A DNA stretch of 64,000 nt. Source: Strigamia acuminata (lineage: Eukaryota > Arthropoda > Chilopoda > Geophilomorpha > Linotaeniidae). Position 1 is the first letter of the stretch; each line of letters starts with the position of its first letter. This document shows, piece after piece, positions 43,401-54,634 of this stretch. The translations under genes and the position numbers were made by a program. Where the stretch lies: NCBI GenBank assembly GCA_949358305.1, contig OX442319.1:11346001-11410000 (forward strand), read 5' to 3'. Below the pieces are notes generated by a model. The model was not told where the DNA came from, made no database searches, and was given only the letters and a program-made list of their open reading frames with translations.

Positions 43401-46055
43401 GTTCTTTTTAAAAGTAAATAATCATGCTAATTGTGATGCAATAAGCAAAAAATAAATGCATTGGATGTGCAGTTATTTTTTCTGGTGTCCTACCTGTGCT
43501 TCTTGAAAGTTTTCGATATCACCTGTTGCGTTCCATAATTTCTGAGCATCATTTGCAAATTCAGATGGCAAGTCAAGTAGTTCTAAAAGGTCTACATTTT
43601 CAGCACTGACAGCTTTGATATTTTTAGAAATCATCATCTTTTCCTTTTCATCTAGTATTGACTCGGGATGACTGCATACAACAACATTTGGAATTTGGAT
43701 AAATCTATCTTGTGACAGTTCAATGGTCACGTATACAGGGTAATCTACATAAGTCTTGATTCGACAGTACATAAAAAAGCAAGACGACAGGAAAGAACAT
43801 AATATGACGCATCTTCTAATTTTAGATTTTGATAGCGGTGGGAGACTTTGATAACTGCGATTAGTTATTGTCTTCCATAATTGTTTACTTTTTTGCATGA
43901 CATGTTTTTCAAAATGGCTTTTCTTCTTTCTATAGAAATTAGCTATTTCATAACCATTTTGAATGTTATGACAAACTGATCCAACAATTGCAATACAAGA
44001 TATTCCTACATAGAAGCCCATGTAGCCGCCAATGTCACACATTAATGAAATAAAGTCGTAACTAAAGTATTCTGTTAATTCAAGTATCCTGCTGGATGAG
44101 AAATAAAAGTTGCTAGTTTCTGTGAACTGATTAGTGAAGTAATGGTGAGTAGTGAAAGTAACTTTTTCGCATTCTCTCGAACAATTGCAGGTATAGTGAG
44201 GATTAACTTCCCATCCTATATTACTGATTTCTTTTGTGTAATTGCATGCTAATTTATTTGCAACACATCCATTTTCCTGCATCTTAGGCAGAAATGGTAA
44301 TCTGAAATTAAATTATGCTCATATTTGAAAGGATAAACAACAGACAAATAACATACTGGCATGTAAAATTTCGTTGCTTAATTTCTTGTAAGTAACAGTC
44401 CACGTGACATTTTTCCATAGTAGAGACGTCTGTACAAGGATGCAATCTTCTATTCACGAACGTGTACTAAAAACAAAAGTTGAATGTCAATATGTTTTGT
44501 TGGATTTTAGTTGGAAGCATCCATCGACAGGGGAAAGGCTTTCGTTCAAAATTTTTATTGGCAAGTAAAAGTATGTAGGATCATTAATTTGTCCTTACAA
44601 GGTATGGATGGGTTAGGAAAAGTAAGGTTAGGCCAGTATGCTATTTTAACTTTAGAATGTTGCATTAACAAATTTTATAATGATTTAATATCTGTAAATG
44701 AAATCATCTTACTTTTTTAGCAGTAAAAGAAAATATATTTTCTTCATACAGTTCTGCAAAATGCACATCTAATGATGCTACCACAGCGAATGGATTGTAT
44801 TGTTTTGCATGAATGTTTACCTGTAATAGTAATGATTAGAATATACCGTTTGTAGCATTAAGATTGTTCTTAGATTGTGGTTTTCTGCTTGGATTATGAA
44901 ATGATTAACGCGTGCTCACTTTGATGTTAAAACAGGAAGTACTACTTACTGCAAAGAACGGAGAAGTTGGATCGAGTTTTCTTTTTTTTTGTTTTACTTG
45001 CAGTTTTGATTCAGGACCAAGTGGTAATTTTTTATCTGAAAGGGATAATCAGGTTTGCTATTAAATATTTAGACATAAGCTACTTGCAGTAGAAATTGAA
45101 AATAAAATTACTATTTGTTAATTTAGTTCCAATGGCATAGGGTGTCATAAAGTCTTGAGGTTTAAACTTATTAGAATAGTATTTACTCCCCTGCCGAAAG
45201 AATTAGGTTTAATGATTTCTGTGATTGCGCCAATTTCAATTTCGGTTTGTTAACTTACTCGTTTAAAAGTTATGCTTTTTATCATTTTTGTGAAATTAAA
45301 TTTACTTATTACTGTTGTGAGTTGAGTATGGTTATCTATGATAAACCATAAGTTATGCGTGCATTCTAAAATAAAAAAAAGCATATTAACACTAGAATGG
45401 CCAGAGCGGTCATTTTGACCACCACAATAAACCCAATGGGTTTATAATGCTGTTAGTTTTTTACTTTAGCTGATTTATGATGCTTTACATTATAAATTAG
45501 CAAACGTGGCATTTTTCTTTAAAAAATAATGAAAAAAAAAGGATTGACCTAGAACGGCCGAAACCGGTCAATTTGACTGCTCGAACTAACGTGGGGGTTA
45601 ATAGGTAAGTGGCGCCATCTATCAAGAAGCAATGGTAACATGTAGGCCTCAGCCACTTTGATTTCAGAATATTACGGAGTATTAATTAAAACATGACCTT
45701 CATCAAATGCATAGAATTATTTACCTGCCAAGCCAGAGCTGTCTGATATATATTTCATACTGTCATCTGTTTCTTGTGATACAATCTGAATTGCAGGGTA
45801 ATCATCAATTGCTTGCTCTGTGAAGGCTGCATCTACTTTAATAGGCTTTTTTGTGTACTGAATGATAACATTCGAACATTGGTAAATGCATAGAGATAAC
45901 GCAACAATGGTCATTAACACCCGGCTTATGCGTTTTGATTTTGAATATGGTGGAAACAATGCGTTGTGTAGTGCTTTTTGTGTTTTGTGCACGTGGATGA
46001 ACTCTCTGGCAATTCTTTCAATTTTCCTTGCCCTCAATTTTCTGATGCTGTTCAT
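40476..46055 (-). CDS. Double-domain DEG/ENaC (pickpocket-like) channel gene, unit B
   Basis: Exons: 46055-45725, 45035-44950, 44820-44713, 44466-44357, 44301-43494, 43280-43172, 42997-42918, 41375-41280, 41027-40918, 40860-40476; 740 aa, fully open. Exon 5 is 6 nt shorter than in the other units (linker reads PLSKSKIRR), and the protein ends CNFSKS. Topology, CNCSREC and CGCKTPC clusters and both GIS filters are kept. Intron 7 is 1.5 kb because of an insertion with a 15-bp tandem repeat; intron 1 carries a MITE. The 5'-UTR intron is 46065-46194, with GTAAGAGAA donor. Confidence 0.88.
41602..41629. repeat. Perfect 28-bp palindrome
   Basis: TTATTTCTAACTTA and its exact complement meet with no spacer, in intron 7 of unit B just left of the TIR-bounded element. 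Confidence 0.9.
41730..42774. mobile_element. TIR-bounded nonautonomous element in intron 7 of unit B
   Basis: Left end CACTGGAAAAATTATGGCTT, right end the imperfect complement of CACTTGAAAAAAATATGGCT. The interior is AT-rich with many TGTAAA/TTTACA motifs. No clear target duplication, so the family is undecided. Confidence 0.5.
42233..42436. repeat. 15-bp tandem repeat, about 13.5 copies
   Basis: Almost perfect copies of CATGGGATTTATTTT. As 15 is divisible by 3, several frames stay open across it (for example a repeating MKINP on the minus strand); these are not taken as genes. Confidence 0.95.
45386..45601. mobile_element. TTAA-bounded piggyBac-type MITE in intron 1 of unit B
   Basis: Orthologous to the element at 38742-38968: same ends, same neighbours (followed by TAGGTAAGTGGCGCCATCTA) and a few internal differences. 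It was therefore present before units B and C split. Confidence 0.65.
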
Positions 46056-46064
46056 GACTGGAAC

Positions 46065-47141
46065 CTGTTAGCAACAATGTTGGTGTACTAGTGACAAACG
46101 ACAACTTCTAAACCTAAACTTTGCTGATCTTGGATATTAGTTGTGGATTCACACGGGATTACTCTGAGTTTAGCCAATTCTGATTTTCTCTTACCTTATC
46201 TAGTTGTGTGGCAAAGGATCAGCAACATAATTGTGTCAAGGTTTATTAGTCAATATATTTTTCAGTACACAATTTAAGATCATTTTGGAACATCAAATCA
46301 TAGCTTGTTTGTATAATTTACTAACTTGTTTGAGTAATTGATTATGTATGTCGAAATTGGGTTTTTTTTGTTGGTTCTGTGTGATTGCAATGATGTTTAT
46401 TAATTTGGAACATTTGAGGCAAATATTTGCACGTTGTAATTATTTTTTTCTATGATTTTGATTAGATTTTATTATACTAATATTGGTTTTGTATCTTTCA
46501 TATCGGGTCGTTTTATATCTTTTAAATTTTTATCAAGTTCGTTACAGTTTTTAAGCAATTTCCGCAATTTTCTGATGTAAACAGTTATTTCTATTTACTT
46601 AGTGAAATTTAGATTTTAACTCTGAAAGTATAAACCAAAATAAAAATAAGAAACAAAATGATTCATTGTGCATAACTCCTCATTGTTTATTAATTTACAA
46701 AATCCCTCAACAAATTATTCTTAAAACACAATTTTACAATTTTACAAGTTCACTGACTTTCTAAACTTTTGAAATGTAGTTGTACAAGTGACACAAGCAT
46801 CAGCTTATCACGTTCTTATTCCTTTCTTTCTTTGTGTAAATTACATGGTTGGCATGAAAACAGTTGGAATAAATCAGTTGCTTGTTGGATTGAAAGGTAA
46901 CTTTATTTAAATGTATTTTGATAACAGTACATAATATTGATGGTTAATTGATACTGAAATTCAACTGTGGTCAACTGCATTGTGATGTCCACCTGGCATT
47001 TGGTTTTTAAGATTATAACTAGGACCAAAGTTCAGTAATGTGTGTGTGAATTAAAGAAACATCTACCACTGAGTTATGATTTTGTTATGTAGATAGTAGT
47101 TTTGGGTCATTAAAAAATGAACGAAAATAACATTTTCTCAT
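46065..47141 (-). promoter_or_regulatory. Unit B upstream region and unit A 3' flank
   Basis: The 5'-UTR intron 46065-46194 is followed by the conserved upstream block to about 46660, a MYND-3'-flank-like scrap (TTACAAAATCCCTCAACAAA at about 46696-46715), then the unit A 3' flank with AATAAA at 46902-46907, 235 bp beyond the stop. Confidence 0.5.
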
Positions 47142-50100
47142 TTAAGATTTACTAAAGTTACATTTACGTAAGTAACTTTCTAGCAATTGAAATAATAATA
47201 AAGCAGATATTCCAAGAAAAAAACCAAATATTGACCCAATGTCGCAAATTAATTTGACCAATGGCACAGACAACCTTTCTTCAAGAATTTCTTTGAAGTT
47301 ACTATCAAGTGTAATTATTGCGACTGCTATATTTAAAGTGCTTATAAACATTTTATAATATGCAGTGAATGGTATGTAAATCGTATAATTGCATGGTGGA
47401 TTGCAACCACAGCTGTGCTCTGCATCAATATTTAGGTGGACATTGAGGTATGACCGGCGAGTCTGTTTGGCTTCAATTGATGTTTTGCAGTCAGGCAAAT
47501 GTGACGAGTTGAAAAAAGGCAAACTAATGTGAATACGAAATCTTTAATGACTAGGTAGAATTGCTAGAAAACTACCAAACCTGCACTGTATGTTTTCTTC
47601 CATTAATTTGTTTTCAAAACAGTTCTTTTCGCACAAGTTAAATTCCTCCAATGATACGCAAGGATTTGTCGGAGTGTTCAATCTGAGTATCTATAATACA
47701 ATAAAAAAAATTAGCAAAACTTTTGTCAGCAATTGTTTATTACTTATTTTAGTAGCTGTATTTGAAAAGCGTGTTTAAATTTGCATTTTAAATTGTTTTC
47801 TTGTTTTAATGTTGTGGACTTTTCTACTATCATTTCTTAGTTAGACTTGCACAACGCCGCAGACACAGAATTAAAATAGGGCGATTAAAAATGTGTTTTA
47901 GTCTTAATAACTTTTCGAATTCAGCTACTATTTATTTGCTTACAATCTGTCTGCTTAGTTTTAAGATCGCACTAGGTCTAAGCAGTTGATTTTCGGTAAG
48001 TTTATAGTTAATTCTTTCTTGTGTTTTCATTAAGTAAATCTAAAAAAACACAGTAGGCACATTCATAAGGCTGACATGACAGTCATGTGACTAGAATGTG
48101 CATGGTTTATTTGTCAAAGCCCTTCACAGGCTCCCATTGGGAATAAAGCAGTGGGAGAAATATCAATAAACAGAAAAAATTAATAGGTTAGCAGTTGCTG
48201 TTCTTTTTCCTGGACTGCACCCTTAGGAATGACAAATACAGTTCACATCTTCAGGTGTTAAATGTGATGTAATGTAATCAACCAAATGGATCAAGTAGGA
48301 AAGTAAAGCAAGAAATGTAATTACTGAATATTGGACAAGTTGTTTTTCATTTCCCATGTAAGCTACGCTAGTTAATGCAGTTGATGGATGATATTCCAGG
48401 ATATCTAGAAGAAGTAATTGGAATTATAAGATTAGCTGCTGTTGAAATGATAAATAAAAGAGGCTACTGTGAATTGAAATAGCTTTGTTGAATTGAAAAT
48501 ATAAGCAAGGAGGTCATTATGTATGTTGGTTATTAATGTATTTATTTTTTGTTGTTGGAAGATTTTAAAGGAATTACCGGATTGTACTTTGATACATTTT
48601 CCAAACACAGTATCCAAATAGGACAATTTTCCAAATGTTGGTTTTATACGTGCAATTTCGTTTGATATGAATTCTTTTATTACATTCTGAAATTAAAAGT
48701 CTAGTTATTTAGTAAAATTCTAGATTAAAAAGTTATAGCATATAGCTAAAATAAAATAATTGCAAATATGATTTACAAAGGTTCAAATACCATTCAAACT
48801 TTTGTGTTTTGTTCTTTTTGCAAAGTAAATAATCATGCTAATTGTGATGCAATAAACAAAAAGTACATGCATTGGATGTGCAGTTATTTTTTCTGGTGTC
48901 CTACCTGTGCTTCTTGAAAGTTTTCGATATCACCTGTTGCGTTCCATAATTTATGAGCATCATTTGCAAATTCAGATGGCAAGTCAAGTAGTTCTAAAAG
49001 GTCGACATTTTCAGCACTAATAACTGTGAGATTTTTAGACGTCATCATCTTTTCCTTTTCATCTAGTATTGACTCGGGTTGACTGCACACAACAACATTT
49101 GGAATTTGGATAAATCTATCTTGAGAAAGTTCAATGGTCACGTATACAGGGTAATCAACATAAGTCTTGATTCGACAGTACATAAAAAAGCAAGATGACA
49201 GGAAAGAACATAATATGACGCATCTTCTAATTTTTACAGTAGATTTTGATAGCGGTGGGATACTTTGATAACTGTGATTAGTTGTTGTCTTCCATAATTG
49301 TTTACTTTTTTGCATGACATGTTTTTCGAAACGGCTTTTCTTCTTTTTGTGGTAATTAGCTATTGCAAAACCATTTCGGACGTTACGACAAACTGATTCA
49401 ACAATTGCGATACAAGATATTCCTACATAGAAGCCCATGTAGCCGCCAATGTCACACATTAATGAAATAAAGTCGTAACTAAAGTATTCTGTTAATTCAA
49501 GTATTCTGCTGGATAAGTAATAAAAGCTGGAAGTGTCTGTGAACTGATTAGTGAAGTAATGGTGAGTGGTGAAAGTAACTTTTTCGCATTCTCTCGAACA
49601 ATTGCAGGTATAGTGAGGATTAACTTCCCATCCTATATCACTAATTTCTCTGGTGTAATTGCATGCTAATTTATTTGCGATACATCCATTTTCCTGCATC
49701 TTAGGCAGAGATGGTAATCTGAAATTAAATCATGCTCATGTTTGAAAGGATATGGGACCTCTGGGGAAAGGTTTGGATCTTGTAAAATTACCCACAGATT
49801 ACTATCGTCATTAAACCATTCATTTCATATATGTGTCTCATTGGGAGTATTAATTAAAACTATAATTTATCATTGAATGCACTTTTTACAGTAGAGATCA
49901 TAAACACACAAACTAATAAGTTTACATTTAAATGTTGTTTAAATATATTTAGTTCAAATTAGTATTTGAAAGCAACTCCTGAAGCAACTGATATTCATAT
50001 CATCTGGGTTGGGGGTGGACTTGTCTGTTGGGCATTCATGCATTTTTCAAGGGGCTGGTCATAAATTTGTTTTTGTTTAAATCAGAAAATTATTCGAAAT

Positions 50101-52188
50101 TCATCCACACACTCACATCACAAGCTTCCACACATAAATTAACCTTCCCATAGCCAGGGCTGTTTACTTCACATGTGCAGCCAGGGTCGGTCATTTCTAC
50201 CTTCTTTTAAAAAATCCTTCTGCACATGTGCACAATCACATTTTTCCTGGTGCAATCGCATTTTTCCTGGTAAAAGCACATGCTTTAGGACTAATTTTAA
50301 TACGCCACCTAGTGCAAACAGATGGCAAAGTGGTGTACGGCACTCCCATTACGGGTGTTTTATGTTATAAATATTAAATTATCTTCATAATAATTGAAAA
50401 ACTATTCGTATTTAGACATTATAAAATAAGAAAAAAAAGTTTTTGAGGAATAAAAGTTAACCTCATTAATTAATTTTCAGGAAAAAAAGAATTACAGTGA
50501 TTTTTTCCACTTCTGTAATTTTTTTGACCCACCATGGCTATGGGAAGGTTAAAGACAACAGACAAATCACATACTGGCATGTAAAATTTCTTTGCTTAAT
50601 TCCTTGTAAGTAACAGTCCATGTGGCATTTTTCCATAGTAGAGATGTCTGTACAAGGATACAATCTTCTATTCACAAAGGTGTACTAAAAACAAAAGTTC
50701 AATGTCAATATTCTTTGTTTGATTTTATTTGGAAGCATCCATCGACAGGGGAAAATGCTTTCGTTCAAAATGCTTATATGTTCATAATTGTCGTGATCGA
50801 GACATTAAACATAAACATATGCAAATTAGATACGAAAATATATATCAATTAATAAATAATGTGACCCGTGCATGATAAACTGAATTCTTTTTTATGTCAA
50901 ACCTATGTTGAAACTTGCAAAATTAATATTGTAAAACGCGTGTGAACATTGAGCCGATCAAACTGGAAGTTAACAAAATCGAACTTATTGAAAACATAAC
51001 AATAATATACTAGGACCAATAATTTGTCCTTACTAGGTAAGGATGGGTTAGAAAAAGTAAGGTTAAGCTAGTACGCTATTTTAATTTCAGAATCTTGCAT
51101 TAATAAACTTCATAATGTTTCAATATCTGTTAATTAAATCATCTTACTTTTTTAGCAGTAAAAGAAAATATATTTTCTTCATATAGTTCTGCTAAATGCA
51201 TGTCTGATGATGGTACCATAATGAATGGATTGTATTGTTTCGCCTGAATGTTAACCTGTAATAGTAATGATTAGATTATGCCGTACACAGCATGTTGTTA
51301 GATCGTGGTTTTCTGCTTGGATTATGTTAAGATAAGAAATGATTGACACGTTCTCACTTTGATGTTAAAACAGGAAGTACTACTTACTACAATGAACGGA
51401 GTAGTTGGATGGACTTTGCTTTTTTCTTTTCCTTTTACTTGTAGTTTTGATTCAGGACCAAGTGGTAATTTTTCATCTGAAAGGGAATAATCAGATTCGC
51501 AATTAAATATTAACGCAAAAGCTACTTGCAGTAGAAATGTAAAATAAAATTACTATTCATAAATGTAGTTGAAATGGCGTAGGGTGTCGTAACCTCTCGA
51601 GATTTAAACTTATTAGAATAGTGTTTAGTCCCCTGCAGAAAGAATTAGGTTTAATGATTTGTTTGATTGCGCTCAATTTCTAATTCAGCTTGTTAACTTA
51701 CTCGTTTAAAAGTTATGCTTTTTATCATTTTTGTAAAATTATATTTTTTTATTACTGTTGTGAGTTGAGTGTGGTTGTCTATGAAAAAGTACAAGTTCTG
51801 TGTGCATACTAAAATAAAAATAAAAAGAATATATAATCAATTCATAAAATGCAAAGAATCATTTACCTGCCAAGCCAGAGTTGTCTTCTTCGTATTGCAG
51901 ACATTCATCTGTATCAAGTGATGTCATCTGAATTGCTGGGTAATCACCAATTGCTTGGTCTCTGAAGGCTGCATCTACTTTAATAGGCTTTTTTGTGTAC
52001 TGAATGATAACATTCGAACATTGGTAAATGCATAGAGATAACGCAACAATGGTCGTTAACACCCGGCTTATGCGAGTTGATATTGAAGATGGTGGAAACA
52101 ATGCATTGTGTAGTGCTTTTTCTGTTTTCTGCACCTGGATGAACTCTCTGGCAATTCTTTCAACTTTCTTTGCCCGTATGCTGTTCAT
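47142..52188 (-). CDS. Double-domain DEG/ENaC (pickpocket-like) channel gene, unit A
   Basis: Exons: 52188-51867, 51476-51388, 51255-51148, 50684-50575, 49718-48905, 48686-48578, 48404-48325, 48039-47944, 47690-47581, 47523-47142; 739 aa with no break. Exon 1 is 9 nt shorter (starts MNSIRAKKVERIAREF) and exon 2 is 3 nt longer than in the other units. First half: TM1, DYPAIQ, cysteine-rich ECD, CNCSREC, TM2 with GIS; basic linker (KKKKSRFEKH and onward); second TM1 with PNVVVC; ECD with CEKNC, CGCNPPC; TM2 with GIS. It is the copy next to the MYND gene. Unlike B-E its upstream region has lost the 5'-UTR donor through a deletion of about 60 bp, and a Tc1 element lies 240 bp upstream of the ATG. 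Confidence 0.88.
50139..50552. mobile_element. piggyBac-type MITE in intron 4 of unit A
   Basis: TTAACCTTCCCATAGCCAGG at the left and the complement of TTAACCTTCCCATAGCCATG at the right, so 414 bp with TTAA duplications. Holds GGTCGGTCATTTCTACC near the left end and a CTCF-like GCACTAGGTGGCG (minus strand) near 50311-50323. Confidence 0.8.
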
Positions 52189-52427
52189 GACTGGAACCTG
52201 TTAGCAACAATGTGTGTGCACTTGTCACAAACAAAAACGTGTAAACTTTGCTGATCTTGGATATTAGCTGTGAATTCACAGAGGACTGTACTGGCTGTAT
52301 TGTCAGCAACGTAATGTGTCAAGGTTTATCTGATGATTTATAATCATGTTGGAACATCAAATTATAGCTTGCTTGTATTATTTACGAAGGGAGGCGTTCC
52401 AAACATGTTTGAGTAATTGATCATGTA

Positions 52428-53999
52428 AGGTGCGTTTCATAATTATAAATCCACCCACAAATTTTGTGTTACAGCCAAACATTCTTCCCAACAATAAAAT
52501 TCTTTATATTGTTTGATTATAACATGTGTCTTTACAAGATTTTAAGAAGTTTTCGTTGAAAGGAATTTTTTTTTTATATTGTTATAGCAAAAATGTAATT
52601 TTTAGGTGTTGCATAATTATAAATCCACATTTGGTTTCTATTAAATTTTTTTATTTTCAATAACCTATTGAACCACCTTTCTTTTCAATAACATTAATCA
52701 TTCTGTTATGCATGGAATTGACTAGATTTTGCATTGTCTCAGTTGAAATTTCTTCCCATTTCACTATAATTGCAAGTTTTAACTCCTCAATTGATTCATA
52801 TTGCTTTCCTCCTTGATATACTGATCTGGCAAGTATTCCCCATAGGTTTTCTATGGGATTCAAGTCAGGGGAACATGCTGGCCACTCCATTACTTGCACT
52901 CCATTGTCCAAAAACCACTGAAATGTTGTTCGGGCATTGTGGATCGGCGCGTTGTCCTGTTGAAATTCCCAAAATGGGCCACCAATTTGCTCTCCAAATG
53001 GCATAAGTTGTTCGTCAAGCAACTGTTGGTATGAATCAGCATTCATTCGACCACTGACAAAGGCAATATTACTTTTACCATTCCATCCAAACGCTGCCCA
53101 AATCATAACCGATCCTCCACCTTGCTGACGTTTTGAAAAAATCTGTTCGTCTTTGCGTAAATCGTGCCAGTAATATTGCCATCCATCTGGGCCATCCAAA
53201 TTAAACTTTTTTTCATCACTGAACACTACTTTACGCCATTCCTTCTGCCAACACACTTTATCTTTTGCAAATTCCACTCTTTTCACCTTGTGTCTTGGTT
53301 TCAGAGATGGAGTGGTTTTTCTCTTCTTGTACACTAAGTGTTGACAGTTGCTCACAACTCTGGAGAGTGTAGATTTTGAAACATTAATGTCTGGACGCTT
53401 TGATAACTCCCCTAAGGTCACATTTGAATTGGAAATTTCACGTAAAATTGTTCGTTTTTGGCGGTCTTGTAGCTTTGATGGTCCGACCACTGTGAATTTT
53501 GGTGCCATATTTGTCTCTCAATTTCACATAACTGTTGATAAGACCATGACTTCTGTCCAAAAGTCTTGCTATTTCCCTGTTGGATGTATTCTGTTCACTT
53601 AAGATTGATATTTGTCCTTTTTCAAAGTCAGAAAGTGGTAATCCACGAGGCATGGTTAAAATGAATGCACAGCAAAAATGAAAGCGAAAGTAACAAATGT
53701 GACAGTTAGAAAACATTTAAAAAACGTCATTATAATTAGCTAGAAGCACCCTCTATGATCCGTTAAAAAAACTATCGCCCACAACCTTAGAACCAAATGT
53801 GGATTTATAATTATGCAACACCTAAAAAGGACATTTTTGCTATAACAATATAAAAAAAAATTTCCTTTTAACGAAAACTTCTTAAGATCTTGTAAAAACA
53901 CATGTTATAATCAAAGAGTATAAAGAAATTTATTGTTGGGAAGAATTTTTGGCTGTAACACAGAATTTGTGGGTGGATTTATAATTATGAAACGCACCT
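52428..53999 (-). mobile_element. Tc1-type transposon with long IR/DR ends
   Basis: TA at 52426-52427 and 54000-54001 flank terminal inverted repeats of about 207 bp (52428-52634 and 53793-53999). Each repeat holds two direct copies of CATAATTATAAATCCAC, one at the outer and one at the inner end, as in IR/DR Tc1 elements. One transposase gene lies between. The element is absent from the matching position of the orphan 5' region. Confidence 0.95.
52657..53653 (-). pseudogene. Tc1 transposase with one frameshift
   Basis: The N-terminal HTH part starts at MPRGLPLSDFEKGQ (ATG at 53653). An extra base near 53482, at the SGR-P-SKLQ junction, shifts the frame; the remaining 270-odd residues are open to TAA at 52657. 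The catalytic triad is present: D in VVFSDEKKF, D in FQQDNAPIH and E in NPIENLW, with 34 residues between the last two (DD34E). With only one lesion the element must have been active recently, and relatives may still be. Confidence 0.9.
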
Positions 54000-54001
54000 T
54001 A

Positions 54002-54634
54002 AGTCGAAATTTTGGTTTAATCTGTTGGTTTTTTCCACTGTAATTGCAGCGATGTTTATTGATTAGGAACATTTGGGGTAAATATTTGCGTGTTCTAATA
54101 ATTTTTTGTATGGTTTTGATTAGATTTTATTAGGCCTATATTGGGTTTGTATGTTTAATATCGGGTCGTTGTATTGCTATTAAATTTTTATCAAGTTGGA
54201 AACAGGTTTTATGGAACTAGTTTCTGCAATTTTCTGATGTAAACAGTTATTTCTATTTACTTTGTGAAATTTAGATTTTAACTCCGAAGTATGAACCAAA
54301 ATAACAAGTAAACAAGTAAAACAAGTAAACATCTGTAATGCAGGGAAGCATTACATATTAGACTTCTAATTCTAAACCCTGTCCGTCTGTCTCTAAATAA
54401 AACACCAAAAAAAATTAAATCGTAATCATTTTTTAGGAAATTTGTTGATTTTGTTATATTTTCGAAATGGCGTCAAGGTCAATCGTCTTCGTCAAGCTAA
54501 TTCAAAAGTAACAGCTTGGCGCACTCTTTAAAGTCAGGTCCGGTATCACACGAAAAATAAAGAAATTAATTTACAAAATCCCTCAACAAATCATTTCCAA
54601 AACACATTTATTTCCACACAATTTAACAACAACT
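54002..54634. other. Distal upstream region of unit A and 3' flank of the MYND gene
   Basis: 54002-54300 continues the channel-gene upstream block interrupted by the Tc1 element. About 54310-54560 is unique to this copy. TTACAAAATCCCTCAACAAA at 54567-54586 is shared with the spacers upstream of units B and C. A minus-strand AATAAA near 54608-54613 would end the MYND transcript. Confidence 0.5.
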
